Source: CAZFBA01 sp964517135
Lineage (GTDB): Bacteria; Cyanobacteriota; Vampirovibrionia; JBFMGH01
NCBI GenBank assembly: GCA_964517135.1
Contig: CAZFBA010000003.1
Span: 1-64,000, forward strand
Length of the DNA stretch: 64,000 nucleotides
Direction: 5' to 3'
How positions within the stretch are numbered: the first letter of the stretch is position 1; every line of letters starts with the position of its first letter. Position numbers and translations under genes: made by a program. The notes beneath the pieces were generated by a model that was not told the origin of the DNA, did not search any database, and worked only from the letters and a program-made list of their open reading frames with translations. This document shows positions 25,171-35,049 of the stretch, piece after piece.

Positions 25171-25881
25171 CTACCAGCAAATTATGGGGGGCCATGTATT
25201 CCAGCCGGGTGTATAGATAGGGTTATTACTCCATGAACCACCACTGCCATACTCCCATGAGTTGGAGTTGCCATATTCATACCCGCCAAAAGGCCAGCCA
25301 TTATTCACCCATCCACTTTGAGAGTTATGACCGCCACCGTTTTCATAGTGATAACCGCCAGAGTTCCAGCCATTATTATAGTAACCACTGCTTTCGCTGT
25401 GATGGTGAGAATGGCTCTGGCTGTGTCCTGAGCCAGGAAGATTATAAGGGCCATAAACACGTGGATCAACAAAGTTATAGCTTTGATCCAGATAATATGA
25501 ATTGCCCGGTGTCCAGCCCCGCTGGGTATTGTTCCAGGCACCAGAATTTCTTTCTATGTGATGCTGCTCATTATAGTACCTTTCTCTGTTAGAATAGTCT
25601 CTAACGCCAGCGATAGTACCTGTAACATCACCTACAATACCTAAAAACCTTTGAGCTTCAGGGTCATTAGTCATACCACCCAGTATTCTTGACAGGCCTG
25701 AGGCAATATAATAATTCTGGGTTGCTTTATCAAGCTTGCCTGTGTAAGATTCTACACTGTGATGTTCACGATAATTGTCATAATGACCTGAATTTTGCTG
25801 ATGATAACCACCACCATGATAATTACCATATACCTGAGATGTCCCTGGTAAGTTGATTTGCGGGAACCAATCCGGTGTCAT
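25171..25881 (-). CDS. Gly/Tyr/Ser/His-rich low-complexity protein
   Basis: 236 residues. No signal peptide or membrane segment. Residues about 50-90 contain a short ordered patch (LDKATQNYYIASGLSRILGG, FLGIVGDVTGTIAG); the rest is rich in Gly, Tyr, Asn, Ser and His, with a SHSHHHSE run and many GGY/GGH/WNNG units, ending in PPIICW. The composition resembles prion-like or adhesive low-complexity proteins, but no function can be assigned. The start is well supported: GAGGAG six bases before ATG. It has no close same-strand neighbour. Confidence 0.7.
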   Translation of the reverse strand: MTPDWFPQINLPGTSQVYGNYHGGGYHQQNSGHYDNYREHHSVESYTGKLDKATQNYYIASGLSRILGGMTNDPEAQRFLGIVGDVTGTIAGVRDYSNRERYYNEQHHIERNSGAWNNTQRGWTPGNSYYLDQSYNFVDPRVYGPYNLPGSGHSQSHSHHHSESSGYYNNGWNSGGYHYENGGGHNSQSGWVNNGWPFGGYEYGNSNSWEYGSGGSWSNNPIYTPGWNTWPPIICW

Positions 25882-26065
25882 GCTTAACTCCTCTCTAATC
25901 TTTTATATAAACCACTACATACAATCCGTAACCGATAAATATATCTTATATATATAAAAACAAATATTTTATTGCAATTTACAAATTTAGGCTGTTTATG
26001 AAGAAACATTAACAGTCATAGGTAGTAAACCTATAAGTAATTATTCCTGTTAATAGCTATATGTA

Positions 26066-27577
26066 CTATAAATAGTGCTTTTGAATATAAGTTAATTCAT
26101 CTTCTTCTGAGTTAATAAGTTGATCGAGTTTCTTGTTTTGAATATCCTGAAGTATTTCTGAAAATTGTGGCCCGGGGGTTAGCCCCAGTTCAATAAGCTT
26201 CTGGCCTGTCGTATAAATTTTAGTCTGGGAATAATGTTGAAAATAATTTTCGATATTTTCGATAAGTTGCACTTCTCCAGTAAGAGAAGCTGAAAGGATA
26301 ATAGAAGCAGGCTGATGATTATGGTATAAATTGTATATTTCTGAAGGTTTTAAGGGAAAATTAAGAGTTTTTGTTCGTCTCAGCAAAAAAAGCCCGCCTG
26401 TAATAGCTTCTTTTTCTCTATTGGTTAAATAGAGCTCATTTAGAACATGGAATAATCTATTATCGGGCATATTTTGCAGTAATAAAGCCAGATAACATAG
26501 CCATATATCAGAACTATCAATCTCATTGCTAAAATGATTTAGATTATTGTTAAGGGTTTTAAAGTATTTTTGATCAATATCTTCACTATTTATAGAAGTA
26601 TCAAGAAGCCTGTATATATTGTATTCTCTTATCATATCAACTATTTCTACCCTGTTCAGGTTCAGCGCAGACTTTATTTCAAGTTTAAGCCGTTCAGAAC
26701 AATAGCCATCAAACAGCCCTGACTCAATACACTCTTTGAGCAGTCTTTCTGTTGCCGGTGAAAAGTGATAACCAAACCTTACAGCAAATTTAATCCCTCT
26801 TATAATGCGTGTTGGATCATCAATAAAGCTATAGCTATGAAGTATTCTAAGAGTTTTGTTCTGTATATCTGAATAACCGCCTGTAACATCTATGAGTTTG
26901 CCAAATGTTGAAGGGCTTATGCTTATAGCCATGGCATTAATGGTAAAATCACGCCGTATTAAGTCTTCAGCTATCGGGCAATAGTATGATTGAATAATAG
27001 GCAAAGCACCAGGTGAAGGGTAAAACTCTTTTCTTGTTGAAGCCAGGTCAACATTAAGATAGCTTTGATTTTTCTGATAACTTAATTTTGCTGTACCAAA
27101 TGGTGGGTGTTTTTCTTTTATTGTGACACAGGAAATTTGCCCTGCAAGTATTTCAGCCAGGTCAATAGCGTTTGTTTCCATATTAATATCAATATCAAGA
27201 GACGGGGTTCCTCTTATAATGTCTCTTGCTGGCCCACCGACCAGAAAAGCATTTATTGATTGCTTTCCGGCTAAAGTAGAAACATCATTAATTGCTGCAT
27301 TAACAATACTTGGTAGAATTTGGCTTATTCTGTTTCTCGATACATTTTCTATAAAAGGTTTTAGAGATTGTGGTTGTGATTCAATATACTCTGTAATCAG
27401 GCCTGAAGAATATTTTTCAAGCTTATGGAAAAGTGCTTTTTTAACCGTATCTTTTGAAAGTCTTCCGGCAAGCTCACCATTACAATCAACAATAATTAAT
27501 TCATTGCTATCAGAACTTTTCAGATATTCTGATACTTCTAAAATGCTTGTATCTATTGAGAGTTTTGCCGGTTTCAT
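26066..27577 (-). CDS. tRNA nucleotidyltransferase / poly(A) polymerase family protein
   Basis: 503 residues. It adds C and/or A to tRNA 3' ends. The head domain has FLVGGPARD (GG at 114-115, RD at 118-119), the catalytic DxD at D128/D130, RRDFTINAMA and the DPTRIIRGIKFAVRFGY signature. An N-terminal extension of about 100 residues (ELIIVDCNGELAGRLSKDTV) looks like half of a CBS-type regulatory pair, as in A-adding enzymes of some deep-branching bacteria. Whether it adds CCA, CC or only A cannot be told here. It starts two bases after the preceding gene's stop, suggesting co-transcription. Confidence 0.85.
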   Translation of the reverse strand: MKPAKLSIDTSILEVSEYLKSSDSNELIIVDCNGELAGRLSKDTVKKALFHKLEKYSSGLITEYIESQPQSLKPFIENVSRNRISQILPSIVNAAINDVSTLAGKQSINAFLVGGPARDIIRGTPSLDIDINMETNAIDLAEILAGQISCVTIKEKHPPFGTAKLSYQKNQSYLNVDLASTRKEFYPSPGALPIIQSYYCPIAEDLIRRDFTINAMAISISPSTFGKLIDVTGGYSDIQNKTLRILHSYSFIDDPTRIIRGIKFAVRFGYHFSPATERLLKECIESGLFDGYCSERLKLEIKSALNLNRVEIVDMIREYNIYRLLDTSINSEDIDQKYFKTLNNNLNHFSNEIDSSDIWLCYLALLLQNMPDNRLFHVLNELYLTNREKEAITGGLFLLRRTKTLNFPLKPSEIYNLYHNHQPASIILSASLTGEVQLIENIENYFQHYSQTKIYTTGQKLIELGLTPGPQFSEILQDIQNKKLDQLINSEEDELTYIQKHYL

Positions 27578-27579
27578 AG

Positions 27580-29241
27580 TTATACTTCGAAAATTTTAAC
27601 GCCTGATTTTTCGGTGTTATTTGTTGAAAGGGCTTTAAGTGTATTCCACTCTCTACCTTTACTATAATAATTGTTATCGAAGTATGTGCCAATTCTGTTA
27701 AAAGCAAAACCTGAGGCAGCACTTAATAATAATGTCTTAAATCCAAAAATGCCCATTAAGGATGTTGTAAGCCAGGTAGCACCTGCGCCAACGACAGCCG
27801 GACCATATCTTATAGCTTTAGAAATACGTTCTTCATTGTTTTCAGACTTAATTGTCTCTGCTGCAAGGGCTGCAGCTGGTAATGAGGTAGCAAATGTTTC
27901 TAAAAATGCTGATGGGCCTATTTCAATATCAAGCCATCTGCCAGAAAGGTTTGTTTTTTCAAATTCCACAGCTTTTTGAATATTTGAATCAAGGCTTTTG
28001 ATTTGTTTAGTCAGAACTTTATAGTCATCTGCTGAAATCTGTCCGCTTCTGTGGGCAGTTTCTAATTTGCGGGCTAAATCTTGAAGCATGCCTGTTTGAG
28101 AAGTATTCATTGCCTTTCTGGCTTCTGATACAAGCGGTTTTAACTGTGGATGATTCATCTTAATTGCTACATCATCCAGAAGGCCTAGTACACGTGCTTG
28201 ATTAGCTGATGTTGAAGATTTAGCATAGCTTGCAAAAGCTGTTTCAAGCTTCTTAATAAGAGCAGGGTCAGGATTTTTACCATTAACAGTTATTTCTTTA
28301 ATAAGTCTTCTTACTGCTGCTTCTCTTTCTCTAGGAGTAAAGCTTATAATACGCTTAAGATCTGCAATACGGGCATTATGCTGAACCAGATTAGAACGGG
28401 CAATATCAAGTGAAATAGTTCTGCTAACAAGAGATTCAGCTGTCTGGTTGAGCTTATTACCACCTGAAACCATCCTGTCGATTTCACTATTATACTCTTT
28501 AACTGATTTTCTTATAATTTTAGACAGGTCATCAACACGTCTTTCGAATTTGCCTCTTCTGCTTAATTCTTTAACTGATCTCGCAAGATCATCACCATAA
28601 TTACCAATAGAAGCCTGTAAACCAGGCGATCTTCTCACAACATCATCTAGCGTAGACTGAAGCTGTGATGCTGCTTTTTCAGCACCTTTATATTTAAAAA
28701 GGCAGGCTTTTTTAACTGTACCTGTGAAAAAGGGCCTTAATTTATCGTTAGCTTTACTTACAAAGGTACCAAGCACCGGGACTTTTGTTGTTGCCTTACC
28801 GGTAATATAGTTTTTGCCGGCATCTATATTACCGAGAAGGTTTATAGCTGAGTTTGCTACCTTATGAATGCCTCTAAATATTGACATTCTGGCTCTATCA
28901 ATTAGAGAAACATCACTTCTATTGGCCAGGGTTTCACGTGTAGTTCTGATAAGTTCCTCACTGTGTATTCTAACTTTGTCAAGAAGATTTAAACTGCTTA
29001 CTCGAAACCTTCTTGATGCTAATGCCAGAGCAAAAGAAGCTATACCACCTATAATACCTGCCGTAACATAAAATTTCTTACGATTTTTCTCTTTTATAGC
29101 CTCATTATAAACAACTGACTTGGTCGCCGGAACCATTTGTCTTTCAAAACGGGCGAAAACATTATCGTTGTTATATGAAACGCTATTATAGAGGTTGTTT
29201 TGAGGTATTGAATAAATTTTAGTCATAAATCTAGCATTCAT
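27580..29241 (-). CDS. Lineage-specific helical protein with terminal membrane segments
   Basis: 553 residues, not recognised. A hydrophobic segment lies at about residues 35-58 (VTAGIIGGIASFALALASRRF) and two more near the C-terminus (AVVGAGATWLTTSLMGIFG, LLLSAASGFAF). Between them is a long Arg/Lys/Ser-rich helical region with likely coiled coils (LVQHNARIADLKRIISFTP onward). The layout and composition resemble the unknown protein at 8672-10168. It may begin at codon 1 or at Met6; neither has a ribosome site. A GAGGAGG string at 29243-29249 is on the opposite strand and serves no visible gene. Function unknown. Confidence 0.75.
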   Translation of the reverse strand: MNARFMTKIYSIPQNNLYNSVSYNNDNVFARFERQMVPATKSVVYNEAIKEKNRKKFYVTAGIIGGIASFALALASRRFRVSSLNLLDKVRIHSEELIRTTRETLANRSDVSLIDRARMSIFRGIHKVANSAINLLGNIDAGKNYITGKATTKVPVLGTFVSKANDKLRPFFTGTVKKACLFKYKGAEKAASQLQSTLDDVVRRSPGLQASIGNYGDDLARSVKELSRRGKFERRVDDLSKIIRKSVKEYNSEIDRMVSGGNKLNQTAESLVSRTISLDIARSNLVQHNARIADLKRIISFTPREREAAVRRLIKEITVNGKNPDPALIKKLETAFASYAKSSTSANQARVLGLLDDVAIKMNHPQLKPLVSEARKAMNTSQTGMLQDLARKLETAHRSGQISADDYKVLTKQIKSLDSNIQKAVEFEKTNLSGRWLDIEIGPSAFLETFATSLPAAALAAETIKSENNEERISKAIRYGPAVVGAGATWLTTSLMGIFGFKTLLLSAASGFAFNRIGTYFDNNYYSKGREWNTLKALSTNNTEKSGVKIFEV

Positions 29242-29376
29242 TGTGAGGAGGTATCAATCTGCATATATAAAACAACTGAAGCCCTTAAATTTACAAATTT
29301 AGAACGTTTGTAAAGCAAAATTTACTTAAAATTATTTTGTTTCAGACATTTAAATGACTAACACCTAAATATGGTA

Positions 29377-29415
29377 GAACAGTGCAGAACTTAAAAATTT
29401 TTCGATTTTCAACCC
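29377..29415 (+). repeat. Dispersed repeat, left end only
   Basis: AACAGTGCAGAACTTAAAAA then TTTTTCGATTTTCAA, matching the left end of the element at 38197. It is directly followed by the 3' end of the AlbA_2 gene; core and right end are missing. Confidence 0.7.
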
Positions 29416-29443
29416 TAAATCTCGCCTAGCTTTTATAGAAGAT

Positions 29444-30607
29444 TTAAACACTGCTTCCATAGCGAGAAACTATTGTTTCTACTGTATCAATGCTTATAAT
29501 GCCTGCTTGTTGAAGTTCCTTATAGTATTCTACAAAATATGAATTGCTATGATGACAGGCAGGTGAGAAAAGACCTCTTTTAGAAAAATCTTCTAACGTC
29601 TGGATGCCTGAAAGATCAAAGATAATGCGATACATTTTAGCTGTTGCGTTGTCTGCATATACAATAAACACAATAACATTTTTTTTATCACCAAAAAGAG
29701 CAGGGTTAATGAGATGTTCTTTTTTCATTTCAAAAAATAATACTTTATTATCGCTCAGGGCATCAATTTCAAGCCCGGGAAAAATAGGATATTCAAATAT
29801 TTTAAGTGTTTCTATATATTCATTGTTATTTTCAATGTTTATAACCTCATCAAATAAATTTTTTTTAAAGCTTGACAACTTATATAAGACTCTTGGAATT
29901 CTCATAACAACGCCAACCTGTTTGGCAATTACCATTCCTTCGTTTTTAATTCGGGGAACTTTAATAGATAAAAGAAAATCACCCGGTATATTTTTTCCGT
30001 TTTCTTTATATCCAAAGAATATGCCATCTGTAAAGTCAAAATTTAGAGTCAGGTTAGGATGAACAACCTTACTATTAACAGTTCTTACCTGCCAGTTTCG
30101 CATAGGTTTATTTTCAGTCACCAGACGCTGATAATATCTATAATCTCCTTCTGCCATAACCGCACCATTCAGCGATTCTGGAACCAGAACAACAACTATG
30201 TATTCATTTTTGAATACAGGGTGCTGAACTGTTTTAACGTCCAGCCCTGTAATTGAGGGTGAAACAATGGCATTAGCAATTTGAATCAGTCGTTCACGGT
30301 TAAATTCAGATACATTAATACCTTTGCCAAACCCTTTCATTGTTCTCTGACCGGTTGATGGGTCTATAATTTCTTCTATACCATAAATAATTATACCGCC
30401 TGTTGCATTAGCAAAAGCTGAAAGGTCTTTTGCAAATTCACTTTTAATCTTTCCTTTGTCTGGTATGTTGTATAGCAAAAAATCCAGGCTGTCTATTCTC
30501 TTGAAATCGACTTCCTGGTCTTCATTTTCCTGGTTTTGAACCATATCGAAGACCCGCTGCCTGAGCTCTTGATCAGATAATTTTTTAAATTCGTCAAATA
30601 GCGGCAT
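29444..30607 (-). CDS. AlbA_2 (Schlafen-type) domain protein
   Basis: 387 residues. The N-terminal half is an AlbA_2/Schlafen-type fold: VDFKRIDSL near the start, KSEFAKDLSAFANATGGIIIYGIEE, then VVLVPESLNGAVMAEGDYRYYQR. This domain occurs in nucleic-acid-binding regulators and in some defence proteins. The C-terminal half (about 190-387) is unrecognised. It lies 126 bp downstream of a large DNA methyltransferase on the same strand, which makes a defence or epigenetic pairing plausible but not proven. A second, different AlbA_2 protein is at 44699-46030. Confidence 0.75.
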   Translation of the reverse strand: MPLFDEFKKLSDQELRQRVFDMVQNQENEDQEVDFKRIDSLDFLLYNIPDKGKIKSEFAKDLSAFANATGGIIIYGIEEIIDPSTGQRTMKGFGKGINVSEFNRERLIQIANAIVSPSITGLDVKTVQHPVFKNEYIVVVLVPESLNGAVMAEGDYRYYQRLVTENKPMRNWQVRTVNSKVVHPNLTLNFDFTDGIFFGYKENGKNIPGDFLLSIKVPRIKNEGMVIAKQVGVVMRIPRVLYKLSSFKKNLFDEVINIENNNEYIETLKIFEYPIFPGLEIDALSDNKVLFFEMKKEHLINPALFGDKKNVIVFIVYADNATAKMYRIIFDLSGIQTLEDFSKRGLFSPACHHSNSYFVEYYKELQQAGIISIDTVETIVSRYGSSV

Positions 30608-30733
30608 ACTGTAAAATAAGATCCTGTTTTATGCTTTGAATAAGGTGTTCCTATTTATTAGGATAGCAAATTACTAAAAATTTAGTAATCCCTGAATGAT
30701 TGATTAAATAATAAAAAGCAACATTTTTTAAGA

Positions 30734-33709
30734 TTATTTTTCGAATCCGTTAAGTATTTCCCGTACATTTTTATCAGCATCATTCAATGCCATTGTCCTG
30801 TTCCAGAAACGCTTTTCAGATGGTTTAACCAGATGAAAGGTAGTACCTTCAAAAACCCTGAGATTTTTAGTAGTATAAATGCTTTCTCCAGTCTGTTTTA
30901 AAACTATATTATCAAGCTTATGCAATAAGGTTTTCTGAAGATCTGGCGAATTAACAACTCTGATAGCAGGGCATTTTTCAGATGAGGGCACTAAATCAAA
31001 TGACATAACATCAAGAGGAAGATCTCCTTCAAATATCTTTACTACTATTTTATAGTTATACTTTGAAATATGTCTGCTAATAATATCGATAAAAGTTTCT
31101 GCAAAGGTTTTTAAGCTATCCAGATCGGTTTTTTGAATTGATTCTGGTAGTTTTTTAGATTTTACACTCTTGCTATAATCCTGAAAATATTGAATAGTAT
31201 AATTATTTGCATCTATAATAAGCTGTCTCTGTGATTGATCCAGACCAAAAATATCAAAGATAGTATTATCCATATTCTCTCTTAGCTTATAATACTGATC
31301 TTTTTCAAGATAATCATTTAAATTTTGCCCTACAAATAGTGCAATTTCATCATAGTTTCTAAGAATTTCATCAAGCAGGTTTTTATTTGAGGGAACTGTA
31401 AATGGCAGCGTACGATATTCAGCAAGGTGAATATCGGTTCTTTCAATACACCAGGTGCTTGAAGTCATAAAGAGGTAATATAAAACCAGCGAAGAATTAA
31501 GATATGCTGCCAGCAATTTAAGCAATTTATCGTCAGCAGGGTCAGGGCTCGCAAAACTCATGACAGCATGGGTGAATACAGCATCATAATCTATATAGGC
31601 AGCATATATCTGCCCACCCCTTACAAGGGTATGGGGAGCTTTATAAAGCGAAAAGTCCCGTGGTCTGTGGAAAGTATCTTTATTTAGTTTTTTCAGTTCA
31701 TTTTTATCTACATAAAAAGGATAAATCGATTTTGCTGGTATATAAAGCATTTCTGCCATATCTTTATTGACATTTTTATCTCCACCTCCCAGTTGAAAGC
31801 CTTCGCCATATTTCCAGTTCATATCCTCACAGAAATATTCGATTTTGGGGAAGTTTTTATCCAGGTGGTTAACAAGTATAAAGTCTCTTCTTGTGCCAAC
31901 AAAACCTATTTTCCAGACATATTGATTTTTAAGAATCTGCTGTTTTGGTAGCCGTTTAACATCTGAAGAATCTACAACGAGTGTAGAGAATTCCCATGAC
32001 TTATTTGACGGTTTGGGTGCATAATAAACCGTTGATTTTTCTTTGCCTTCCTGTTTATCGAGGGCATAAATAATTATAGAAGCAGGAAACTTGGAATTCT
32101 CAAACAGCAAATTACTGAACAGCGATAGATTTATGATCTTTTTAATATTATATGTCTTGAAAAACTTTTCTCTAAACTCAATATTTTTGGGGTTAAAGTT
32201 ATAGAGCAAGCCTTTTGAAGGCATCAGCATACATATTGATCCATTATCAGAAATAAGATCTGCGGCATGCCAGAGAAACACCTGTGAAATTTGTTTATCG
32301 CCAACCGGGTATTTTGTCTTTTTAAGATAGTCCTTGGCTTTATCACCATAATTACTTTGCCATGGCGGGTTGCCAATGATTATATCATACTTCATTTTAT
32401 GTAAAGCTGATTGTGTATCAAAAAAATCACTTTCAATCAAATTTTTTCCAATAAGAGATGGCAGTTTGGGTGTTTTTAGCAGATCAATTTCATCGATATA
32501 ATCCATCATTTTAAGAAACAACCCAAATGCCGTAAAGCGCAATGCTTCATTTTTAAAGTCAAAACCAAAAATATAGTCCTGCAAAATTTTATGTAATGAC
32601 TGAAAATCAGGTTTAATTTCCTTATTTTTATATATCCAGCTTTCTACAAGCCTTTTATAAGCTTCAACAAGAAATATACTTGAACCACATGCAGGGTCTA
32701 GTATCTTTAAAGGCTGTTTTAAAGAATCATAAGGCATAACTTGATTAAGCATTATGCTTGCCAGAGCAGGAGGTGCATATGAAGCAATTTCTTTTCCTTT
32801 TTCTTCTATATAAAGGAACTCTTCATAAATACTGCAAATAAGCTCTGCTGGTATCAATTTAAAGGAAAAAGCCCAGAAATACCAATCATCAGCTTGTGAG
32901 CTTAAAACATCTTTCAATATATTCAGGTGTTTTGTTGTTACAGCCTTCTTTTCTTCTGCAATAACCGGGAACAGGTCTTCACCAAAAATCCCCATTAGAT
33001 CCTCATAGCCTTTATAGAGCCTCATTTTTGTTGATAAAAGGTCATAATAATTCGTGTAGCTTTTTTCATATTTTTTATAGAAATTTGTTGTCAATGCTCC
33101 TCTTTCTTCAAGGTAAAGCATTAAAATCGATCTTCCTATCAGGCTATGTATATATTCATATTTTAAGCCGGCAGAATGAAGTTTTTTTCTGAGTTCTTTA
33201 AGGTTATGCAATAGCACCTGATTGATTCTGTTGTCATTTGAGGTTTCCCGTGGATAGTTTCTCCAGATGGCACCGGTATCAACTTCTATTCTTGCAAAGT
33301 TTTTTAAGTCTTTAGAGAGTTTTTGCGTATTATTTAAAGCTTTTGAACTTACTATTAAAGCTTCATCAGAGCTAATTTCATTCTTTTTAAGAACCGGTGC
33401 CAGGTATGATGAATAGATTCTGATTTCATCAGGCAGCAAAATAAAGAGCAACGGTGCAATACCCTGATTCCAGGCTTTTTTGTGAAATTCTGTAATGAGT
33501 TGTTCTGAAAGTTCTGAAAAAGACTTAAAATATATTACTGGTACGTCTTTTACGTAATATACAGCATCAACTTCAAGTAGTGCCTGAGTTTTTTTAAAAT
33601 GAAACGCCTTTGCTTCAGAAGAAGCATTCTTATCCGTTACAAGTCCCGGGCTATTATTATACCCCAGTACATCAATCACTGTTTGAAAAATTTCAATATT
33701 ATTTGCCAT
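30734..33709 (-). CDS. Large N6-adenine DNA methyltransferase (Eco57I/type IIG-like)
   Basis: About 991 residues. SAM-binding motif I is LDPACGSSIFLVEAY (about 338-351) and catalytic motif IV is NPPW (about 448-451), the gamma-class N6-adenine pattern. The C-terminal ~400 residues (YAPKPSNKSWEFS, PFYVDKNELKKL) look like a target-recognition region. The N-terminal segment EVDAVYYVKDVPVIYFKSF is placed where type IIG enzymes carry a PD-(D/E)xK nuclease, but the glutamate of ExK is replaced by Tyr, so cleavage is doubtful. It could be a solitary methylase or part of a defence system with the AlbA_2 gene. ATG 33709 follows an in-frame TTG. Confidence 0.85.
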   Translation of the reverse strand: MANNIEIFQTVIDVLGYNNSPGLVTDKNASSEAKAFHFKKTQALLEVDAVYYVKDVPVIYFKSFSELSEQLITEFHKKAWNQGIAPLLFILLPDEIRIYSSYLAPVLKKNEISSDEALIVSSKALNNTQKLSKDLKNFARIEVDTGAIWRNYPRETSNDNRINQVLLHNLKELRKKLHSAGLKYEYIHSLIGRSILMLYLEERGALTTNFYKKYEKSYTNYYDLLSTKMRLYKGYEDLMGIFGEDLFPVIAEEKKAVTTKHLNILKDVLSSQADDWYFWAFSFKLIPAELICSIYEEFLYIEEKGKEIASYAPPALASIMLNQVMPYDSLKQPLKILDPACGSSIFLVEAYKRLVESWIYKNKEIKPDFQSLHKILQDYIFGFDFKNEALRFTAFGLFLKMMDYIDEIDLLKTPKLPSLIGKNLIESDFFDTQSALHKMKYDIIIGNPPWQSNYGDKAKDYLKKTKYPVGDKQISQVFLWHAADLISDNGSICMLMPSKGLLYNFNPKNIEFREKFFKTYNIKKIINLSLFSNLLFENSKFPASIIIYALDKQEGKEKSTVYYAPKPSNKSWEFSTLVVDSSDVKRLPKQQILKNQYVWKIGFVGTRRDFILVNHLDKNFPKIEYFCEDMNWKYGEGFQLGGGDKNVNKDMAEMLYIPAKSIYPFYVDKNELKKLNKDTFHRPRDFSLYKAPHTLVRGGQIYAAYIDYDAVFTHAVMSFASPDPADDKLLKLLAAYLNSSLVLYYLFMTSSTWCIERTDIHLAEYRTLPFTVPSNKNLLDEILRNYDEIALFVGQNLNDYLEKDQYYKLRENMDNTIFDIFGLDQSQRQLIIDANNYTIQYFQDYSKSVKSKKLPESIQKTDLDSLKTFAETFIDIISRHISKYNYKIVVKIFEGDLPLDVMSFDLVPSSEKCPAIRVVNSPDLQKTLLHKLDNIVLKQTGESIYTTKNLRVFEGTTFHLVKPSEKRFWNRTMALNDADKNVREILNGFEK

Positions 33710-33712
33710 CAA

Positions 33713-34175
33713 TATAACTAACTCTTTCTAAAGAACAGAAATAAATTTAAATCCTGCTTTTTAAAGCTATTGCAAGAGAGACAAAATGTTCTCATAGCCG
33801 ATAAATATATTTTAATATTATTAACATTTTAGAACAAGTAATAACAAATCCAAAGCATTTTTTGAACAGGAAACCCGGCAGGCTGCAAGAATAGAAAGGC
33901 ATATGTTGATCAACAATCACCATACTAAACGGAAAAGCAGGTCTATGTTTTTGTATTCTATCCTTCAAATCGCTGGTTACCTTTAAAAAAAATTCACCAC
34001 ATCTTTAATTTTTATTTACAAAACACAATATTTATTCTAAATCTTTTCCTGCAAAACTAAATAAGACTTTTACTCTTTGAAAAACATCAATATAGCTGAC
34101 ATTTATCAATGGCACTTTCTTTTTATATCATATAAAATAGTATTAAAGTACAGAAACAAATTAGAATATAAAATA
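33713..34175. other. Divergent intergenic region
   Basis: About 460 bp between the methyltransferase and the metalloprotease. No gene, RNA or strong promoter recognised; a 10-bp palindrome GTTGATCAAC is present near 33906. Confidence 0.35.
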
Positions 34176-35042
34176 ATGACAACGCTTACCACTTTTCTTC
34201 AAGAAAGCCTGAAAGATAATTGTATTATGCGCTGGCCCGAGAAGCTTATGCCTCTCAAAATTTATGTTGCACCTTTCCGGTGGTATCAGAAAAGCAAACA
34301 ACAGGATTCATATACTTATCAGCATATGGTTGCAGAAGCCCTACAAATCTGGTCAAATGCAACCGGAGGCAAATTCACCTTTACAATAACTCAAGATTAT
34401 ATGAATTCTAATGTTAATGTATTATGGCGCAGGGCAGATAGAAGATCTCTCGGGCTTTGCACTATTAATGGCGTCAAAGACTATATGATTTATTCAGCAG
34501 AAGTAGAAATTGGCATCTCAGATGGTATTATTCACGCAGCCTATCAGGATATGAATGAGGTAAAACACACAATAATACACGAAATGGGACACGTAATTGG
34601 TCTACCCCACAGTCCTCACCCTGAAGATATAATGTATGTTCCCCATCAATATGGAGTAGTAAAAACATCCTGGCGAGATATCAATTCTGCTAATTGGCTC
34701 TACACGCTTGAACCAGGCTTTAACCCTGCCCTTTATATGAAAGACTGGGGGCTGGAATCACATTGCACAATCGATGAACTCATCTGGGTCTACGAAAATC
34801 AGGAACAATTTAAGCAAAATGGACAAACCCCGCAAACAAGACAACAACAAGACAAATCACACCTTCCCAAAGAATACCAGACCCCAGACGGCACAATACT
34901 TCAAGAACAGGAAGTTCTGGCATACAAAAACATCTATCAGCTTTCACTGCAACATATAAAGGTTGATTTAAATAATAAAAACAAAGGTAAATGCCCTAAA
35001 AACAGTCCTTTTACATCAAGGCAACGACCAAAAAAGCAATAA
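34176..35042 (+). CDS. Matrixin-like zinc metalloprotease
   Basis: About 288 residues. The zinc site HEMGHVIGLPH gives H135, E136, H139, G142 and H145, and DIMY supplies the Met-turn residue (M153), the metzincin pattern of matrixins (family M10). The preceding PLKIYVAPF ... ALQIWSNATGGKFTF is the usual fold of that domain. It should cleave peptides. No signal peptide is visible from ATG 34176; the frame runs back to TTG 34077, whose extra residues include a weakly hydrophobic stretch (FLFISYKIVL). The C-terminal ~90 residues are Gln/Lys/Asn-rich and probably disordered. Confidence 0.8.
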   Translation: MTTLTTFLQESLKDNCIMRWPEKLMPLKIYVAPFRWYQKSKQQDSYTYQHMVAEALQIWSNATGGKFTFTITQDYMNSNVNVLWRRADRRSLGLCTINGVKDYMIYSAEVEIGISDGIIHAAYQDMNEVKHTIIHEMGHVIGLPHSPHPEDIMYVPHQYGVVKTSWRDINSANWLYTLEPGFNPALYMKDWGLESHCTIDELIWVYENQEQFKQNGQTPQTRQQQDKSHLPKEYQTPDGTILQEQEVLAYKNIYQLSLQHIKVDLNNKNKGKCPKNSPFTSRQRPKKQ

Positions 35043-35049
35043 TGACCTG

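Noticed and set aside
26238..26256. TTTTCGATATTTTCGATAA in the tRNA nucleotidyltransferase gene and again near 44661
   Set aside because: Probably a chance match in AT-rich DNA; no flanking similarity and not part of the repeat family.
29243..29249. GAGGAGG on the plus strand
   Set aside because: Looks like a ribosome site, but no start codon or frame follows at a usable distance.
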